Shown: positions 43,809 through 55,044 of the stretch, piece by piece
How the letters are laid out: each line of letters opens with the position of its first letter
Position numbering within the stretch: position 1 is the stretch's first letter
From: Dactylonectria macrodidyma
Taxonomy: Eukaryota > Ascomycota > Sordariomycetes > Hypocreales > Nectriaceae
Length of the DNA stretch: 64,000 bases
Assembly: GCA_020744425.1 (NCBI GenBank)
Contig: JAGMUV010000031.1
Location: 310,001 to 374,000 of the forward strand
Direction of reading: 5' to 3'
Position numbers and translations under genes: made by a program
Notes under the pieces: model-generated
The model's database searches: none
What the model was told of the DNA's origin: nothing
The model's input: only the letters and a program-made list of their open reading frames with translations

Positions 43809-45406
43809 CTCTGGGCGACGACGCGCTCGATCAGGCAGCCGAGAGGCTCGCCGAGTATCGCAGCAAGGACAGCCTCGCCGAGATCCTGGAGCAGTACGCG
43901 ACCCTCATCGAGAGCTACAAGCGCCTCAAGAGCGACTACGAGGAGGAGCGCGAGGGGCGAGAGCGCTATAAGCAGCTGGCTCGCGGGCACGAGCGGAACC
44001 CCTTCGCCCTCGTCATCGTCGACGGCGACGGCTATGTCTTCGACGAGTCCCTGATCCTCGAGGGCGAGGAGGGCGGTATCCGAGCAGCCAAACAGCTCAA
44101 CGATACCATCAAGGCGAGCCTGCGCCGCAAGGGCCTCGAAGGCTGCGAGGTCATGGTTCGCGTATACGCAAACCTGGTGGGCTTGTCCAAGCACCTTAAC
44201 AAGAACGGCCTCTGCGGCGCCGAGAAGCGCTCGCTCGCCCCCTTTACCGCTGGCTTCAACCGGTTCCACGGCCTGACCGACTTTGTCGACGCCGGCGAGC
44301 TCAAGGAGAATGCCGACCACAAAATGAGGGCCATGTTGCGGCTGTATGCCGACAACGCCCAGTGCAAGCACATCTATTTCGCCGCCTGCCACGACGTGGG
44401 CTACGTTGCCGACCTTACTCCCTATAGGGGTAACACTGAGCTATTCACCTTGGTCCGCACCTCGAGCCTGCGACTCCACAACGAGTTCCTCAAGCTTGGG
44501 ATGAACACCGAGGAGCTACCTGGCGTCTTCCGCACCGTCGGCCTGATGCCCTACCCCGTCGCCGGCCAAGCTCATAACCAAAAGAACACATCTCTGGCAA
44601 CAAGAAACCTGTCGGTAGATATGTCCACAAATGCTGCCATGCAATCTATCTCGGCAAACAACAATAACAACAATAACAATAACAACAACAGCATGCAGTG
44701 CACCTTCTACGCAGCTGGCAAATGCAAGTATGGAAACGGCTGCAAGTTCCTGCATCTCGATACCAAACAACACCCTAAGTCCGGCTATAATGGCCAGTCA
44801 CCCTCCCATATGACTGACAGCTGGAGAACGGGTAACAAGTCCAACGACCAAATCAACTACGACTCTTACCCGCAAACAGCACCCAAGGATATGTCGATGC
44901 TGCCAAGGCACATCGACATTCCCACGGGTTTCGTCGCCATCAACATCAACGGAGACCGTCTAGACCCTTACATCCCTACGCCCTCGAGCAACACCCTTAA
45001 GCGCTTCAAGGCCATCTCGGGCCCTACCAAGCTTTGCAACAAAAAACACCTCAGCGACTCGTGCTTCGACGAAAACTGCGAGTACGACCACACGCCGATC
45101 CCGGGCTACCTGAAGCCCGTCCTCGAGCTGATGGCGCGCACTATGCCGTGCCCCCAGCGCGGAGCCTGCAGGAAGCTCAACTGCATCTACGGACACGTCT
45201 GCCAAAAGGCCGACTGCAGACGCCGCGGCGGAAAGGCCCCCTGCCGCTTCCCCTTCAACATGTGTACTGGTGATTTCGAAATGACGAATCTCGTTCCCGC
45301 CGCCATCGCCGGCGCAAATGGCGAAGACACGCATAGCACTGGGAGCGTCGGTATCCCCATCGAGGAGTCTGAAGATGGTGTGAGCATACTCGATGCTGCA
45401 TTCTGA
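43802..45406 (+). CDS. CCCH zinc-finger protein with N-terminal DUF7923-like domain
   Basis: An intronless frame of 534 residues. An N-terminal coiled coil (about 20-60, LEQYATLIESYKRLKSDYEE) precedes a globular domain with FALVIVDGDGYVFDESLI and IYFAACHDVGYVADL, which I relate to the fungal DUF7923 domain. An asparagine run follows (11 N, encoded by AAC/AAT repeats near 44660-44690). A canonical CCCH finger comes next: CTFYAAGKCKYGNGCKFLH. Further Cys/His clusters lie near the C-terminus (CNKKHLSDSCFDENCEYDH; CPQRGACRKLNCIYGHVC). CCCH fingers usually bind RNA, sometimes DNA; the partner here is unknown. An overlapping upstream ORF precedes the ATG. Confidence 0.9.
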   Translation: MVTLGDDALDQAAERLAEYRSKDSLAEILEQYATLIESYKRLKSDYEEEREGRERYKQLARGHERNPFALVIVDGDGYVFDESLILEGEEGGIRAAKQLNDTIKASLRRKGLEGCEVMVRVYANLVGLSKHLNKNGLCGAEKRSLAPFTAGFNRFHGLTDFVDAGELKENADHKMRAMLRLYADNAQCKHIYFAACHDVGYVADLTPYRGNTELFTLVRTSSLRLHNEFLKLGMNTEELPGVFRTVGLMPYPVAGQAHNQKNTSLATRNLSVDMSTNAAMQSISANNNNNNNNNNNSMQCTFYAAGKCKYGNGCKFLHLDTKQHPKSGYNGQSPSHMTDSWRTGNKSNDQINYDSYPQTAPKDMSMLPRHIDIPTGFVAININGDRLDPYIPTPSSNTLKRFKAISGPTKLCNKKHLSDSCFDENCEYDHTPIPGYLKPVLELMARTMPCPQRGACRKLNCIYGHVCQKADCRRRGGKAPCRFPFNMCTGDFEMTNLVPAAIAGANGEDTHSTGSVGIPIEESEDGVSILDAAF

Positions 45407-46193
45407 GTATCTCGGCGCTGTCCAGCCCAAAAGATTGAAAAATAAAGAGACACTTCCCTTGCGAAGCTGTTGAGACTAGAAACGCAGTAGTAGCAGTTAA
45501 GCTAAGAGTCTATTTCAGTTACTGAGTAAAGACTTGAAACTACGTCGCAGCACACAAATATATCTCAACGTGTTTCCCCCCCTCATGACATGCTAGCAGC
45601 TCTTTGTGATGTTTGTAGTCGGCTGTGTTGTGTTGTCCATATTTTTGTTGCACAAGTGTCGCTATCAAAGCCAAACACCTTTCTCTCCGCGCGGATTGCC
45701 TTGGCTTCCCTGCAATCAAGATGACTCATTACTTGGATCTACAAGATCCCTTTTAGTGAACTCGTTTGGCGAGCGCTAAAAACTCTCCAGCGTGCAGACA
45801 AGTGGATATTTAGCCTCACTAGGTCGGTAGAGGGGGCTGGGGAATGGACCTAGGTGGGGATTGTACCAACCACTCAGTGCATTTGTCTAGGTTCTATCTC
45901 AAGTCAATGATGTGATGTGACAGATGCTGTGAAGTCATTGAATACCGTGCGGTTAGGTAATTCCATCACAGAGATGGCATTTAACAGAGGGTGGGACCCA
46001 AATCTGATGATTATATTGATCTAGGTTGCATCTGGCCGCATCTTTCCTGCGAGGGTCAATCTTGCACCCTCTCTGTCCAGTTGAAACCGTCCACCTCCTA
46101 ATTCCAATCCATTATGTAAGACCTCCAAATTGTGTTGATGTGAACTACATCATCACCTAAACTCCAAAATGAACATAGGGAACCCAGAGCAGA
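45407..46193. other. Intergenic, nothing recognised
   Basis: 3' region of the CCCH-protein gene and AT-richer spacer; no gene or RNA feature seen. Confidence 0.4.
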
Positions 46194-47497
46194 GCTCCTA
46201 ATAGTCCAGACCAAAAACTGTACTATTAGTCCAAACTGCAGTCCAGACCAATAGTCCACGGACTATTGGTCCAGTTTGCGTCTCTCGGGCTAAACTGACG
46301 GTCCAGTCCGCGTCTCTCGGACTAGACTGACAGTCCAGTCTACGTCTCTCGGACTGGACTGATGGTTCAGTCTGACTTCTACCAGACCGACCAGTAGTCC
46401 AGTCCGAGGGTCGCAGACTAACAGTCTGACTATTAGTCCGTCCAAGATTCGGGGTGCCTTAGGCAACGTTTTCCGAATCTGTGGCCTGCTGCAGAGTGCC
46501 AATTCAGCAACTACGCGATCCAACGCGTCCAACGGCGCCCAACGCATGACACGCGTTTGGAGAAAATTTCGACGCGGTGCTAAGATATGTTAGCCGGTAC
46601 AACCCAGCACTGCGTTCGTCTACGGCAAACCAAGTATCTTGCAACTGAAACCATCGGCCTAACAAGATCCCAGAATTACATGTTTCGACCTGTTTAACAG
46701 TAACCTAATTTTATAGTTTCGAATGGGCTACCTTACCGATTTCCAGGAAGAATATCTGCAACGTGAGAGATGATGAAGTGCATGTTATCTGAGGAGCGAA
46801 AACCCGCCCGGTGGCGTTAAGATATACCAGCCCCGCCATTACAGGTAGGTGGCATGCACAGTATCCCTTATCCGGCGCATGTAGGGTAGGTTCGCTTGCA
46901 GTAACACGGATCTCAGCAAGCCAATTGAGATGCTAGTAAACACGCAGGTCCCTGCGTCAGAATCATATTTCATACTAGTTACGATATAGTCACCGAATCT
47001 ACCGTGCTGAGAGCTTCCGTCTGGTATCAATTCCATCATGATCAGAGATATATTCCCGAATCATCGAAAGACCGTCGAAAGACCGATATCAGTGACGTGG
47101 CGCAGTGAGCCTATGGTTACCGTCACTGCGAAAGAACGGCCCAAAGCCCAGATTAAGCCAAGTCCAGTCCGCTTGAAAGATGTTTGTCTCTCAAGCATTT
47201 TCGTCCACTCTCGCTGTCCCATGTCATATCGGGTTTATCGACGCAGACGGGAGTCACGTGTCTGGACTATTAGTCTAGGCCGCAGTTTGCACTGCAGTCT
47301 GGTCTGATGGTGACGGACGGACCGATAGTTCAGTCTGCACATCTCGGTCAGACTGCCAGTCCAGTCTGCACATCTCAGTCAGACTGCTAGTCCAGTTCGA
47401 CCAAAGTCAGACGGACTGCTAGTTTAGTCTAGCCAAGTCAAACGGACTAAATGGCCAGTCTGAGGCGTCCAGACGGACTGATTGCACTATTAGGAGC
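46194..47497. mobile_element. Non-coding element with AGTCC/GGACT subterminal repeats
   Basis: Outer ends GCTCCTAATAGT (46194) and ACTATTAGGAGC (47497) are 12-bp perfect inverted repeats. Inside each end lie about 230-260 bp packed with AGTCCAG, GGACTGG, TCTCGGACTG and TATTAGTCC motifs in both orientations (46200-46450 and 47265-47480). The 800-bp centre is ordinary sequence without a gene. This is the layout of a fold-back or MULE-type non-autonomous element. No clear target duplication is visible. Confidence 0.6.
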
Positions 47498-48465
47498 GCT
47501 GACCCAGAGATATTTCGCCCCATTGTTATGATTGCCTCCACATGCCCGGCCGTTGGGCATTGTCGAGGAGTTTGTCAAAACCAAGAGCCCGGCCCGGGTC
47601 CAAACTACGACAGTCAAGATGGATTGTGACAAGCATGTCGCCGGCCAGTGAGCGGTGGAGGCAACCGAATGGATATTGACGCATAGCAGATTGGCGGCTA
47701 GCTACGACATCTACGAGGTCTTGCGCGGACCGTTTGAGTTTGTATCTGTCGAAGAGGCTGTTTGCTAGATATTGTTCTTAGGCCCATGTGTGATAGAGTC
47801 CGCTAGGATTGCATCAAATTTTTGCAATGCTCTCGCCTGCCAGCTAAATCTCTCCATCTAAGGACCCACCAGCAATCACTCAGTCCTCCCTCCAGTTCCA
47901 GAAGGAGCCAGTCCAAGAGTCGGAAGCCGCCCAATACAGCTCGACGCACTGCTGAGTCATCCACGTCCACTACAGTACCTATGCAGCCGGGTTCCAGCGA
48001 GTCCCGCTGGGTAGAGACGTATGAACGCAACGGGAAGGTCTATTTAGGAATGCAGAGGGCAAGGAAGTCAAGACCGAGATCAAGGACTGGATGGAAGAGA
48101 CGGCAGCAGACGGAACACAATGTTCTGTAACGCACAGTTACAAGAAGATTAAAATCCGGGATTGTTTCACCATCAGGGATATGGCCTCCGACGCTGAAAT
48201 CACCGGCTATAGGGTCAAAAAAGAACAATGCAGTGAGTATCTTGGCCTTTTGCCCCAATTCTTTAACCTTCCTTAATCCACTCTGGCCACTCTTTCTGAT
48301 CTTCGTTTTCTCTTTCTGTGTATGTTGGCGCATATCTGCCGGAATACCCGAACTAAGAGCTTGCTGAAAATGGACTGGGAGCATCAAAATACCATCGCCT
48401 AGTAACTTTATCACCACATTATGGCTGAGCTTCCTGATACCCCAACATCCATTTTTGACCTTTGA
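47498..48465. other. Unassigned region
   Basis: A plus-strand frame at 47822-48130 is Ser/Arg-rich (ESRWVETYERNGKVYLGMQR) and coding-like, but I recognise no family. It may be another transposon relic. Confidence 0.3.
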
Positions 48466-48590
48466 TAAAACTGGACATTTGACAAAACTGGGATTTTGGT
48501 AAAGCTGGACGTTTGGCAAAACTGGACATTTGACTAAAACTGGGATGTTTGACTAAAACTGGAGCCTTGACTAAAACTGGAGCATTCAAC
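48466..48590 (+). repeat. Degenerate tandem repeat, AAAACTGGACATTTGAC-like
   Basis: About seven imperfect units of 17-20 bp, each with (A)AAACTGG followed by a TTTGAC-like half. No coding potential. Likely a minisatellite or element subterminus. Confidence 0.7.
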
Positions 48591-48729
48591 TCTCGAGCTT
48601 GATTATTGACCCCCAGGCTTGAAAGTACGGAAGTCCATAGGGGGGCACAGTTCCAAAACCCAATTTGTGGTGTTTTTGGGTAGGGGCACACCCACCGTAC
48701 GGCCCCATTTGAAGCATTATCGCTCCCTC

Positions 48730-48805
48730 GGCGGCTAATACATCCGCGCCCGGGCGCTGATTTAATTTCCCGCGCCCGGGCGTGGCAGGCCTTCTCAGGG
48801 TCACC
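48730..48805 (-). repeat. Diverged relic of the MULE terminal palindromes
   Basis: ATCCGCGCCCGGGCG...TTCCCGCGCCCGGGCG mirrors the arrangement in the MULE termini at 49450-49496 (ATCCGCACCCGG..ATTGCCGCACCCGGGTGCGG). It is an older copy 0.7 kb from the intact one. Confidence 0.5.
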
Positions 48806-49091
48806 GCAAGGCTCATGCCTGGACCAGGTCAAGAACATTTTTTGCTAGAATCATCGTCTCTGATTGTCATTAGCAATTGACACAAGTCACAAGGTCTTAT
48901 CTATCCGTATAAGCGGTTCAGCTCTTCAGTATCTCTGTCAACCTGTGCCCATATAAAAACTATCTAAAAATTCATAAGATACCTTTTATTATTAACTATC
49001 TTATATTACTTTTTAAATATTTATTTAATTGGGTTTTTTAACATAAATGTAGCTTGCTATCTCGTAATTTTGGGAGCATTTCGGGGGTTGC

Positions 49092-49260
49092 TGTGAGCGA
49101 ACGATCATGTGACTTTCATACTTTATGAATAGTCTCACTTTATGAATATTGTGTAAATAGCTTTAAGTCAGAGCTTTCCTTAGGAATCTCTTTCTCTCCT
49201 TGTAAACAATCATTTTGCCCAAGTCGCACTCGACCTCGTTCGTGCTCTTGTCCCGTCACA
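49092..49260 (+). mobile_element. Solo LTR 1 (169 bp)
   Basis: It begins TGTGAGCGAACG and ends CCCGTCACA, with perfect 5-bp duplications GTTGC at 49087-49091 and 49261-49265. It differs at about five positions from the second copy at 50985-51153. No internal retrotransposon sequence remains, so it is a recombination product of an LTR retroelement. Confidence 0.9.
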
Positions 49261-49437
49261 GTTGCCTTAGCAAGGACCTCAATTGGTGTGCGGTGTATTT
49301 TTCGACCCGCTTGACCGGGCCTTGACCTAGACTTGTGCTACCCTCTTTTCGACGGTGAGTGCTTCCTCCGACTCAAGAAGGGTGCGCAAAGTCCTCACCA
49401 AAAGGGTCTAGATCCATGACTGTGGTGTGAGAGCCAA
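49261..49437. other. Short spacer, nothing recognised
   Basis: 177 bp between the solo LTR and the MULE left terminus; no motif of note. Confidence 0.4.
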
Positions 49438-49856
49438 GGGCGCCCGCTACATCCGCACCCGGATGCGGATTTAGAATTGCCGCACCCGGGTGCGGCAGTT
49501 ATGTAAGCATTCATCACCCACCACACAACCGCGGTTATTGGGATTGTGTCAAGCTCCGGAGACCTTTGTTTACTGTTGGAGGAAACTTATTAAGATAAGG
49601 TCGCTCATTCAATAGTGTCACACGGATAGGGGCTATCCGAACCGGATAGAGAGTATCCAAAGGATCAAACACACAGCAGTCTCAGCTCTAGGAGCAGCTA
49701 CCATGCAGTACCCACCTACCGGTAATACCCACCTACCGGTAAGCCAAAAAAAAATTTCCCCATACAAAATTCACATTTTCAACCTCATGGGAAAAACTTT
49801 ACAAAAACTGTACAAATAAATTTATTTCCAGAATTCGGGTTAGAACTGAATGAATT

Positions 49857-51764
49857 TTAATATTTTCTCGGTCTTTTTACTTCGCGGCCGCTGCGGGTGC
49901 GTACGACGGGTAACTCTTCCGCCTCCGAATTTGAACTTCCATCCTCTTGCATCCCTCCCACCTCAATCACATCCTCAACAGCCCCTGTCTCTTCAATTGC
50001 CTGGTTTGGCTCGGAAGTAGTTTCACCAGCCACTAGAGCCTCGGCTACTGTCATGAACTTCTTGTTGGGATTGGGTATCGCCTTCCTCTTCTTGCCTCTA
50101 CTCAACCGGCCGACTTCCTCCTCCAGACTGGTAACTCTTGCGCTCAGCGAGGCTATCTTTGACTCCTGGGCTTCAAACCCTTTCGATATCACAGAATACC
50201 GTCTTCTGGTTGAAGGGCTCTTGTTCTTTCCCAGATCTCTGATATGACGGCTGGTCTTTGGCGTATTATCAGAGTCGCGTTGTCCGTCACTGAGGCCCTC
50301 TGATGCAGGCGTAGTTTCCTTCTTGTCTGGCTGAATCTCTGGATGTATGAGGGCTTTCCGTCGTGAAATTGGCCAATTCCCAGTCACTCTCCAGCCTGAG
50401 AGTATGTTTTTCTTAGTCATACCCACTTCCCTGGCTTTGGCATAAGCCTTAATGAAGTTGACCTTATCCACCGGCGCAGAATCGGTCAGGCTTGCCAATT
50501 TTTGGAGTTCTTTGCGATATGCAGCTTTGGAGGCATTAAAAACGCCATTATCCAGCGGTTGTAGGCCGTGAGAGCAATGAGCCGGCAGGTAACAGCAATA
50601 TACGTTGTTCAAGAAGCAGGTAGCCATCCGCTCATCCAGAGTTTTAGGTCAGCGGCATTTATGATTCAGACCAGGTAGATACTCGCAGATACATGACTTC
50701 CATGGCCATCTAAGATAATAAGTCTGGCATCAGAATCATCTGCCGGCTGGGTTTGAGGTAGATAGACCTCTTTGAGCCACTCAACTGCGATGTGGTTGTC
50801 TGTCCAGCCGTTTTCAGAAGTGATATAATACCAGTCGGCTATCTTCTTGAACTCGTCGATAAACCAATGCTGCTGAAGTCCCTTGCCTTTGAAAATAATC
50901 CCTGGTTTCAGAAGACGGCCATCTGCTGCCACGGCTTCGATAAAGCTAGTCCAAGCGCGGGACTGAGAGCCTTTGAAGAAGGCCTGTGAGGGAACGATCA
51001 TGTGACTTTCATACTTTATGAATAGTCCCACTTTATGAATATTGTGTAAATAGCTTTAAGTCAGAGCTTTCCTTAGGAATCTCTTTCTCTCCTTGTAAAC
51101 AATCATTTTACCCAAGTCGCACCCGACCTCGTTCGTGCTCTTGTACCGTCACAAGGCCCTCCTCTTGGGATCGCTACTGCCGATAACCAAGGAATCCAAG
51201 CCTGTATCCGGAATGTATTAGTGAGTTTTATGACAAAAACGATAAATACTCACCAAATCCAGCCATGATACCGCCCTCATCAACATTAACTGTGTTCTCA
51301 GGCATGACCCAGCCATACTCGCTTTCCCGGATATCAAAGTACCAATTGACGGCCATTGGAGTAAAAGAATTGAATCTCGATGCCTCCTGACGTTTCCCTA
51401 TCTTCGTCTTTATGGTCGAATGTCGTTTCATGAACCTGGCTACCCAGTGTACACCGATAGGCCTTTCCCGGCCTTGTTGTCTCAAGAGGGCCGCGACGGT
51501 GGCGCGAACATGACTGTGGGATGGAGCATAGCCCAAGGCCTCTTGTCTCAGTATCCAGGTGACTAATCTGGACTCCTGAGACTTGGATAACAGCTGGGCA
51601 GGCTGGGTGACCTCGGACTTTGACGGTAGGCCTCTTAATCGGTCTGAGAGAGTCGTCTGGGGGATGTCATGCTTCTGGGCGGCTTGGTTCTGGGAGAGAC
51701 CGTTATCTGTGACATCCAGTAAGGCTTCGACAACGCCATTCTCTGTATAAGACATTCGGGGCAT
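49857..51764 (-). pseudogene. pogo transposase, split by a solo LTR
   Basis: From the ATG at 51764 (MPRMSYTENGVVEALLDVTD) come a psq-type helix-turn-helix and a CENP-B/Tc5-type helix (LVTWILRQEALGYAPSHSHV). The DDE_1 core follows, with D in TVNVDEGGIMAG, D in LIILDGHGSH and D in LQPLDNGVF. A 52-nt intron after IMAGF (GTGAGT..ATACAG) reads cleanly into GLDSLVIGSSDPKRRAF. The LTR with its AGGCC duplication lies inside that last phrase. A second intron of about 66 nt seems needed after DGHGSH near 50680-50617; its exact acceptor is unclear. The C-terminus is a lysine-rich coiled coil. Without the LTR the gene would look complete. Confidence 0.8.
50985..51153 (+). mobile_element. Solo LTR 2 (169 bp) inside pogo
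   Basis: TGTGAGGGAACG...ACCGTCACA with perfect 5-bp duplications AGGCC at 50980-50984 and 51154-51158. Same family and length as 49092-49260. It interrupts the pogo transposase exon. Confidence 0.92.
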
Positions 51765-52072
51765 TTTCGAGGTGATTACGGAAGGTTAGTGCAGATAAAA
51801 ATTCGATGAAACTTGGTGGAAGCCGATTCTTGAACGAGGCGTTTTTAGAAATTATACATTAGGCCCATGCGACCAAACCGCTTCTGTAATGTAAAAAGTA
51901 ATATCATAATATAAAACAACATGAAACTCTCAATAAGACACAGCTTGTTTCATGTAAATAACTTCGATTTTGGCCAAGCACTGTGCAAGTGAAGTTGGGC
52001 ATTTTGTATGAGGAAATTTTATTTTTGCTTACCGGTAGGTGGGTATTACTGGTAGGTGGGTACTGCATGGTA

Positions 52073-52177
52073 GCCTCTAGGCTTCGCCCAAGAATTGATA
52101 GCCGCGAGAAGACACTCGCGTGAGTCGTATATGCCTTCCGGTGGGAGCACATCGTCAGGAAATGCTGCTTGGGCCAT
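52073..52177 (-). pseudogene. MULE transposase start fragment
   Basis: The 35 codons from ATG 52177 read MAQAAFPDDVLPPEGIYDSR, then ECLLAAINSWAKPRGY. This matches the opening of fungal MULE transposases (PP.G.Y.S...L..AI..WA...GY). The gene stops at the TA where pogo inserted, and its continuation is not on pogo's other side, so the deletion preceded the pogo insertion or removed the rest. Confidence 0.6.
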
Positions 52178-52555
52178 AACAATTGCGTCTGGGAACTGCT
52201 GTGGTTGTCGGCAGCGGCGGCAGCAGCAGCAGCAACCTGTCAACCTAACGCCGATACACGAATGCAGACATTGAACAAGGATCAGTGTAGATTGCGGACC
52301 ATCTCTTCTAGCTAAGGAGTGTCTAAAAGTTAGTCTTATATAGTTAGAGTCAGTTATTCCTAGCGAGTGTGTTTAGTAGCTGCTGCCAGAGCTGAGATTG
52401 CTGTGTGTTTGATCCTTCAGATACTCTCTATACGGTTCGGATAGCCCCTATCCGTGTGACACTATTGAATGAGCGACCTGATCCTAACAAGTTTCCTCCA
52501 ACAGTAAACGAAGGTCTCCGGAGCTTGACACAACCCCAATAACCGCGGTTGTGTG

Positions 52556-53909
52556 CAAGGGTCGGACCCACTACACTGTAAATCCACGTGGACCACAAAT
52601 AAGTGGCCCATCTCTATTACATCCACTTGTCGGCGCTCAGATTACGTAATAATCCACTACACTTGGACCTGAAAGTGGATGTAATGGAGTGGATTTAGGT
52701 GGATTTAGGTATAGTTGGATATTCCCTGACCCTGCACGGTCGATAGTACTTATTTTTGTATAGAATTGCCTGTTAAATCGAGGTACCTAGACTCAAGTTA
52801 GCCAAGGCCGATCACCCCCACAGCCAATCTTACAACGTGATACGAGAAACTGCCCCTATTGAGCGCGTTTTGAAAGATTTCCTGCTGTTGTTTTTGCCAA
52901 AAAAAATTTTTTTTGAACAATGTCAGCCAACCAGCCCAGCCAGGCCAACAGCAGCACCTCGAAGACCGTCTTTTTCACCATTTCAGAGGCTGGACTTGGT
53001 TAGATCGCGCTCGTGATACTAGGTCTTGGCTGTGGGACTTTGGCGTCATGGCTTACGCAAATGGGCTTGCAAGGACTGTATCCTCGGAAATCGTCCCATT
53101 ATCGCGAGTTTTACCTCTTCAGGTCTCCAGAACGCGGCAAATCATCTATGGCGTGAGCACCAAACACCAGCACCAGAGGGGAGAGAAAAGAGCACCACAC
53201 AGCTGAAATCCGAAGGCGCACTGAAATCGAACCAGCCGACTATTGCCTCGATTTTCGGTTTGAAACTGGACGTCAACAAGCCTACGGAACAGAATATCGC
53301 GAATAGCTTCATCTCACGCTTTAATAAGCAACACTTTCAGCGTATGCTAACAAAGCAGATATCCTCGGTTATCCGGGATGGCCTTGGACTTCCTGACGAT
53401 CCAGCCGATGTCAGCCGAGTGTGAGAGATTATTTTCAGCTGCTGGCAAGATGATCTCGGGGTTGCGTACGGGCCTAGAGGCTGAGATTATCGCCATATGT
53501 CAGGTTTTACGCTCGTGGTATCGAGCTAGCCTTATCAAGGACCTGGATCCATTGCTTAAGTCACACCTTGAAAGTAAGCTGGATGCCGGTTGTGGCACTC
53601 TAAGCGACGACGAGCTGGCGCTTGCTGAGTCAATTGGAGGGCGAGGACAGCGCCAGAGAGGTTGACGATTCATCACAGCAGCAACAAGCTGAAGAGTTAG
53701 TGTCAACCTCTGAAAGTGAGGCTGAATAGGCACCGACGAGGTTGTGAATAGCCTCAAAGATCCACTATAAATCCACTTATAAATCCACGTGTGTACATCC
53801 ATTCCACTCCGGTCGAAAGTGTGCTACATCCACTTTGTAATTGCCTAAAAATGGTCCATCCACTCTACTTGGCCCAAAAGTGGAGTGGATGTAGTGGTTC
53901 CGACCCTTG
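52556..53909 (+). mobile_element. Internally deleted hAT derivative with 8-bp duplication
   Basis: The ends (CAAGGGTCGG.. / ..CCGACCCTTG) match the intact hAT at 34308. A perfect GTTGTGTG duplication lies at 52548-52555 and 53910-53917. Coding remnants match that hAT's two extremities: EDRLFHHFRGWTW..CKDCIL..GLQNAANHLWREH, and MALDFLTIQPMSAECERLFS. About 1.65 kb is missing between FQRML and the segment before PMSAECER. The remaining frames are also shifted. It is non-autonomous and could be moved only by a relative's enzyme. Confidence 0.9.
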
Positions 53910-54001
53910 GTTGTGTGGTGGGTGATGAATGCTTACATAACTGCCGCACCCGGGTGCGGCAATTCTAAGTCCGCATCCGGGTGCGGATGTAGTGGGCGCC
54001 C

Positions 54002-55044
54002 AGCACAAGGCTACGTACTGTACGTAAAACTTAAGCCTGAGCATCAAGCTTGGCTTCGGAGAATTGGAGATTTGACACACGAAAGAATCTTGGAATATCG
54101 AGATGATGGCGTACGCTGTGTCATTCCTTCAAAAGCCAAGAGTATGGGGGCGAGTATTGACACCAGTCAGCTGCCACTGTGCCCCGCTCCTTCGCTGTCA
54201 ATTACCAGGCATCAACCCTAGCAGCATTGGGATCAGCGTGAAATGCTTCCGTAAGTCCGAAAAGTCCGTCACTTTTTGTTTCGTAATGACGCATGGTATG
54301 CGGAGTGCAGCGTGGGCTTACGACTCAATGTAACACACGGCACATGGAGGGAGCCAACATGGGAAGCCAACAGACCCTCACCCAGCAGTTACCCAAATCC
54401 CGGCATCGGAGAGTGACGGCGCTGGATTCCGATGCTCTGTTCTCGTGCTTCACGATAATCACAAATAGAGTAACACAAAGATCCATGGCTTGAACACAAA
54501 GTCCTTCATTGACTTTCCCAGCATAAACTCACGTCAGATTTGAGAAACAGCCGGGCATTCAGCCTGATGACGGGCGCTGGGATAGCCTTCCAGATGGGTT
54601 GCACTCGGTGCAAAAGCCCCCCTCTATTCTTTGCGGAGTTTTCATTCCCCGAGACATCTTGATCGGCATTCATATCATGCCGTCCAATTAGAGCTGATTG
54701 CGGTGAATAAGTATCAAGCTTTCTAAGCACTTACTCTCCACGTTAATCTTACTACCTTCCCGTAATCGCTTAGAGCGGATCGCAGATCTTGACAAGTTTG
54801 AGAGCCTCCTCCGCATCCCCGCATGTGATGACCTTGCTGGCTTGTAGCAGGCATCAAAGTATGCGGGCGTCGATACGCGCCTCGGCACGGTTGGATCGTC
54901 AACGAGGGGAAAAACAAAAGCCATTCCCGTCCCCAGACTGTATTTGGGGTACTTTTTGAACCCCAAGATCCTCGATCTCCGTGGAGTCAACCGCGCACCG
55001 TCCGCGCCATTCATGCTTTTAACAATACGCTTTCACCCTGCGCC
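54002..55044. other. Upstream region of transporter gene
   Basis: No gene recognised. The last 200 bp should hold the transporter promoter; I see no clear TATA box. An adenine-rich spot lies near 54912. Confidence 0.4.

Larger units (their letters stand above)
49701..52070 (-). mobile_element. pogo/Tc1-type transposon, 2.37 kb
   Basis: The terminal inverted repeats of 44 bp (49701-49744, 52027-52070) have one mismatch and start CCATGCAGTACCCACC. Each contains a doubled TACCCACCTACCGGTA block. TA flanks both ends (49699-49700, 52071-52072), as expected for this superfamily. The single transposase gene is interrupted by a solo LTR at 50985-51153. Confidence 0.9.
49438..54001 (-). mobile_element. 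Gutted MULE carrying nested insertions
   Basis: Inverted terminal arms of about 262 bp (49438-49700; and 52378-52555 plus 53918-54001) both begin GGGCGCCC and contain the palindrome GCCGCACCCGGGTGCGGC. Inside the right arm, a transposase start survives for 35 codons (52177-52073). The rest of the MULE interior is deleted. A pogo element sits at 49701-52070 and a deleted hAT at 52556-53909. The outer flanks show no exact duplication, so the MULE itself is old. Confidence 0.8.

Noticed and set aside
43742..44392. 216-codon minus-strand frame opposite the CCCH gene
   Set aside because: Shadow of GC-rich codons in the sense gene; Leu/Ala-rich and without motifs.
49438..54001. The long inverted arms as LTRs of one retroelement
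   Set aside because: They are inverted, not direct, and border a MULE transposase start, so MULE termini fit better.
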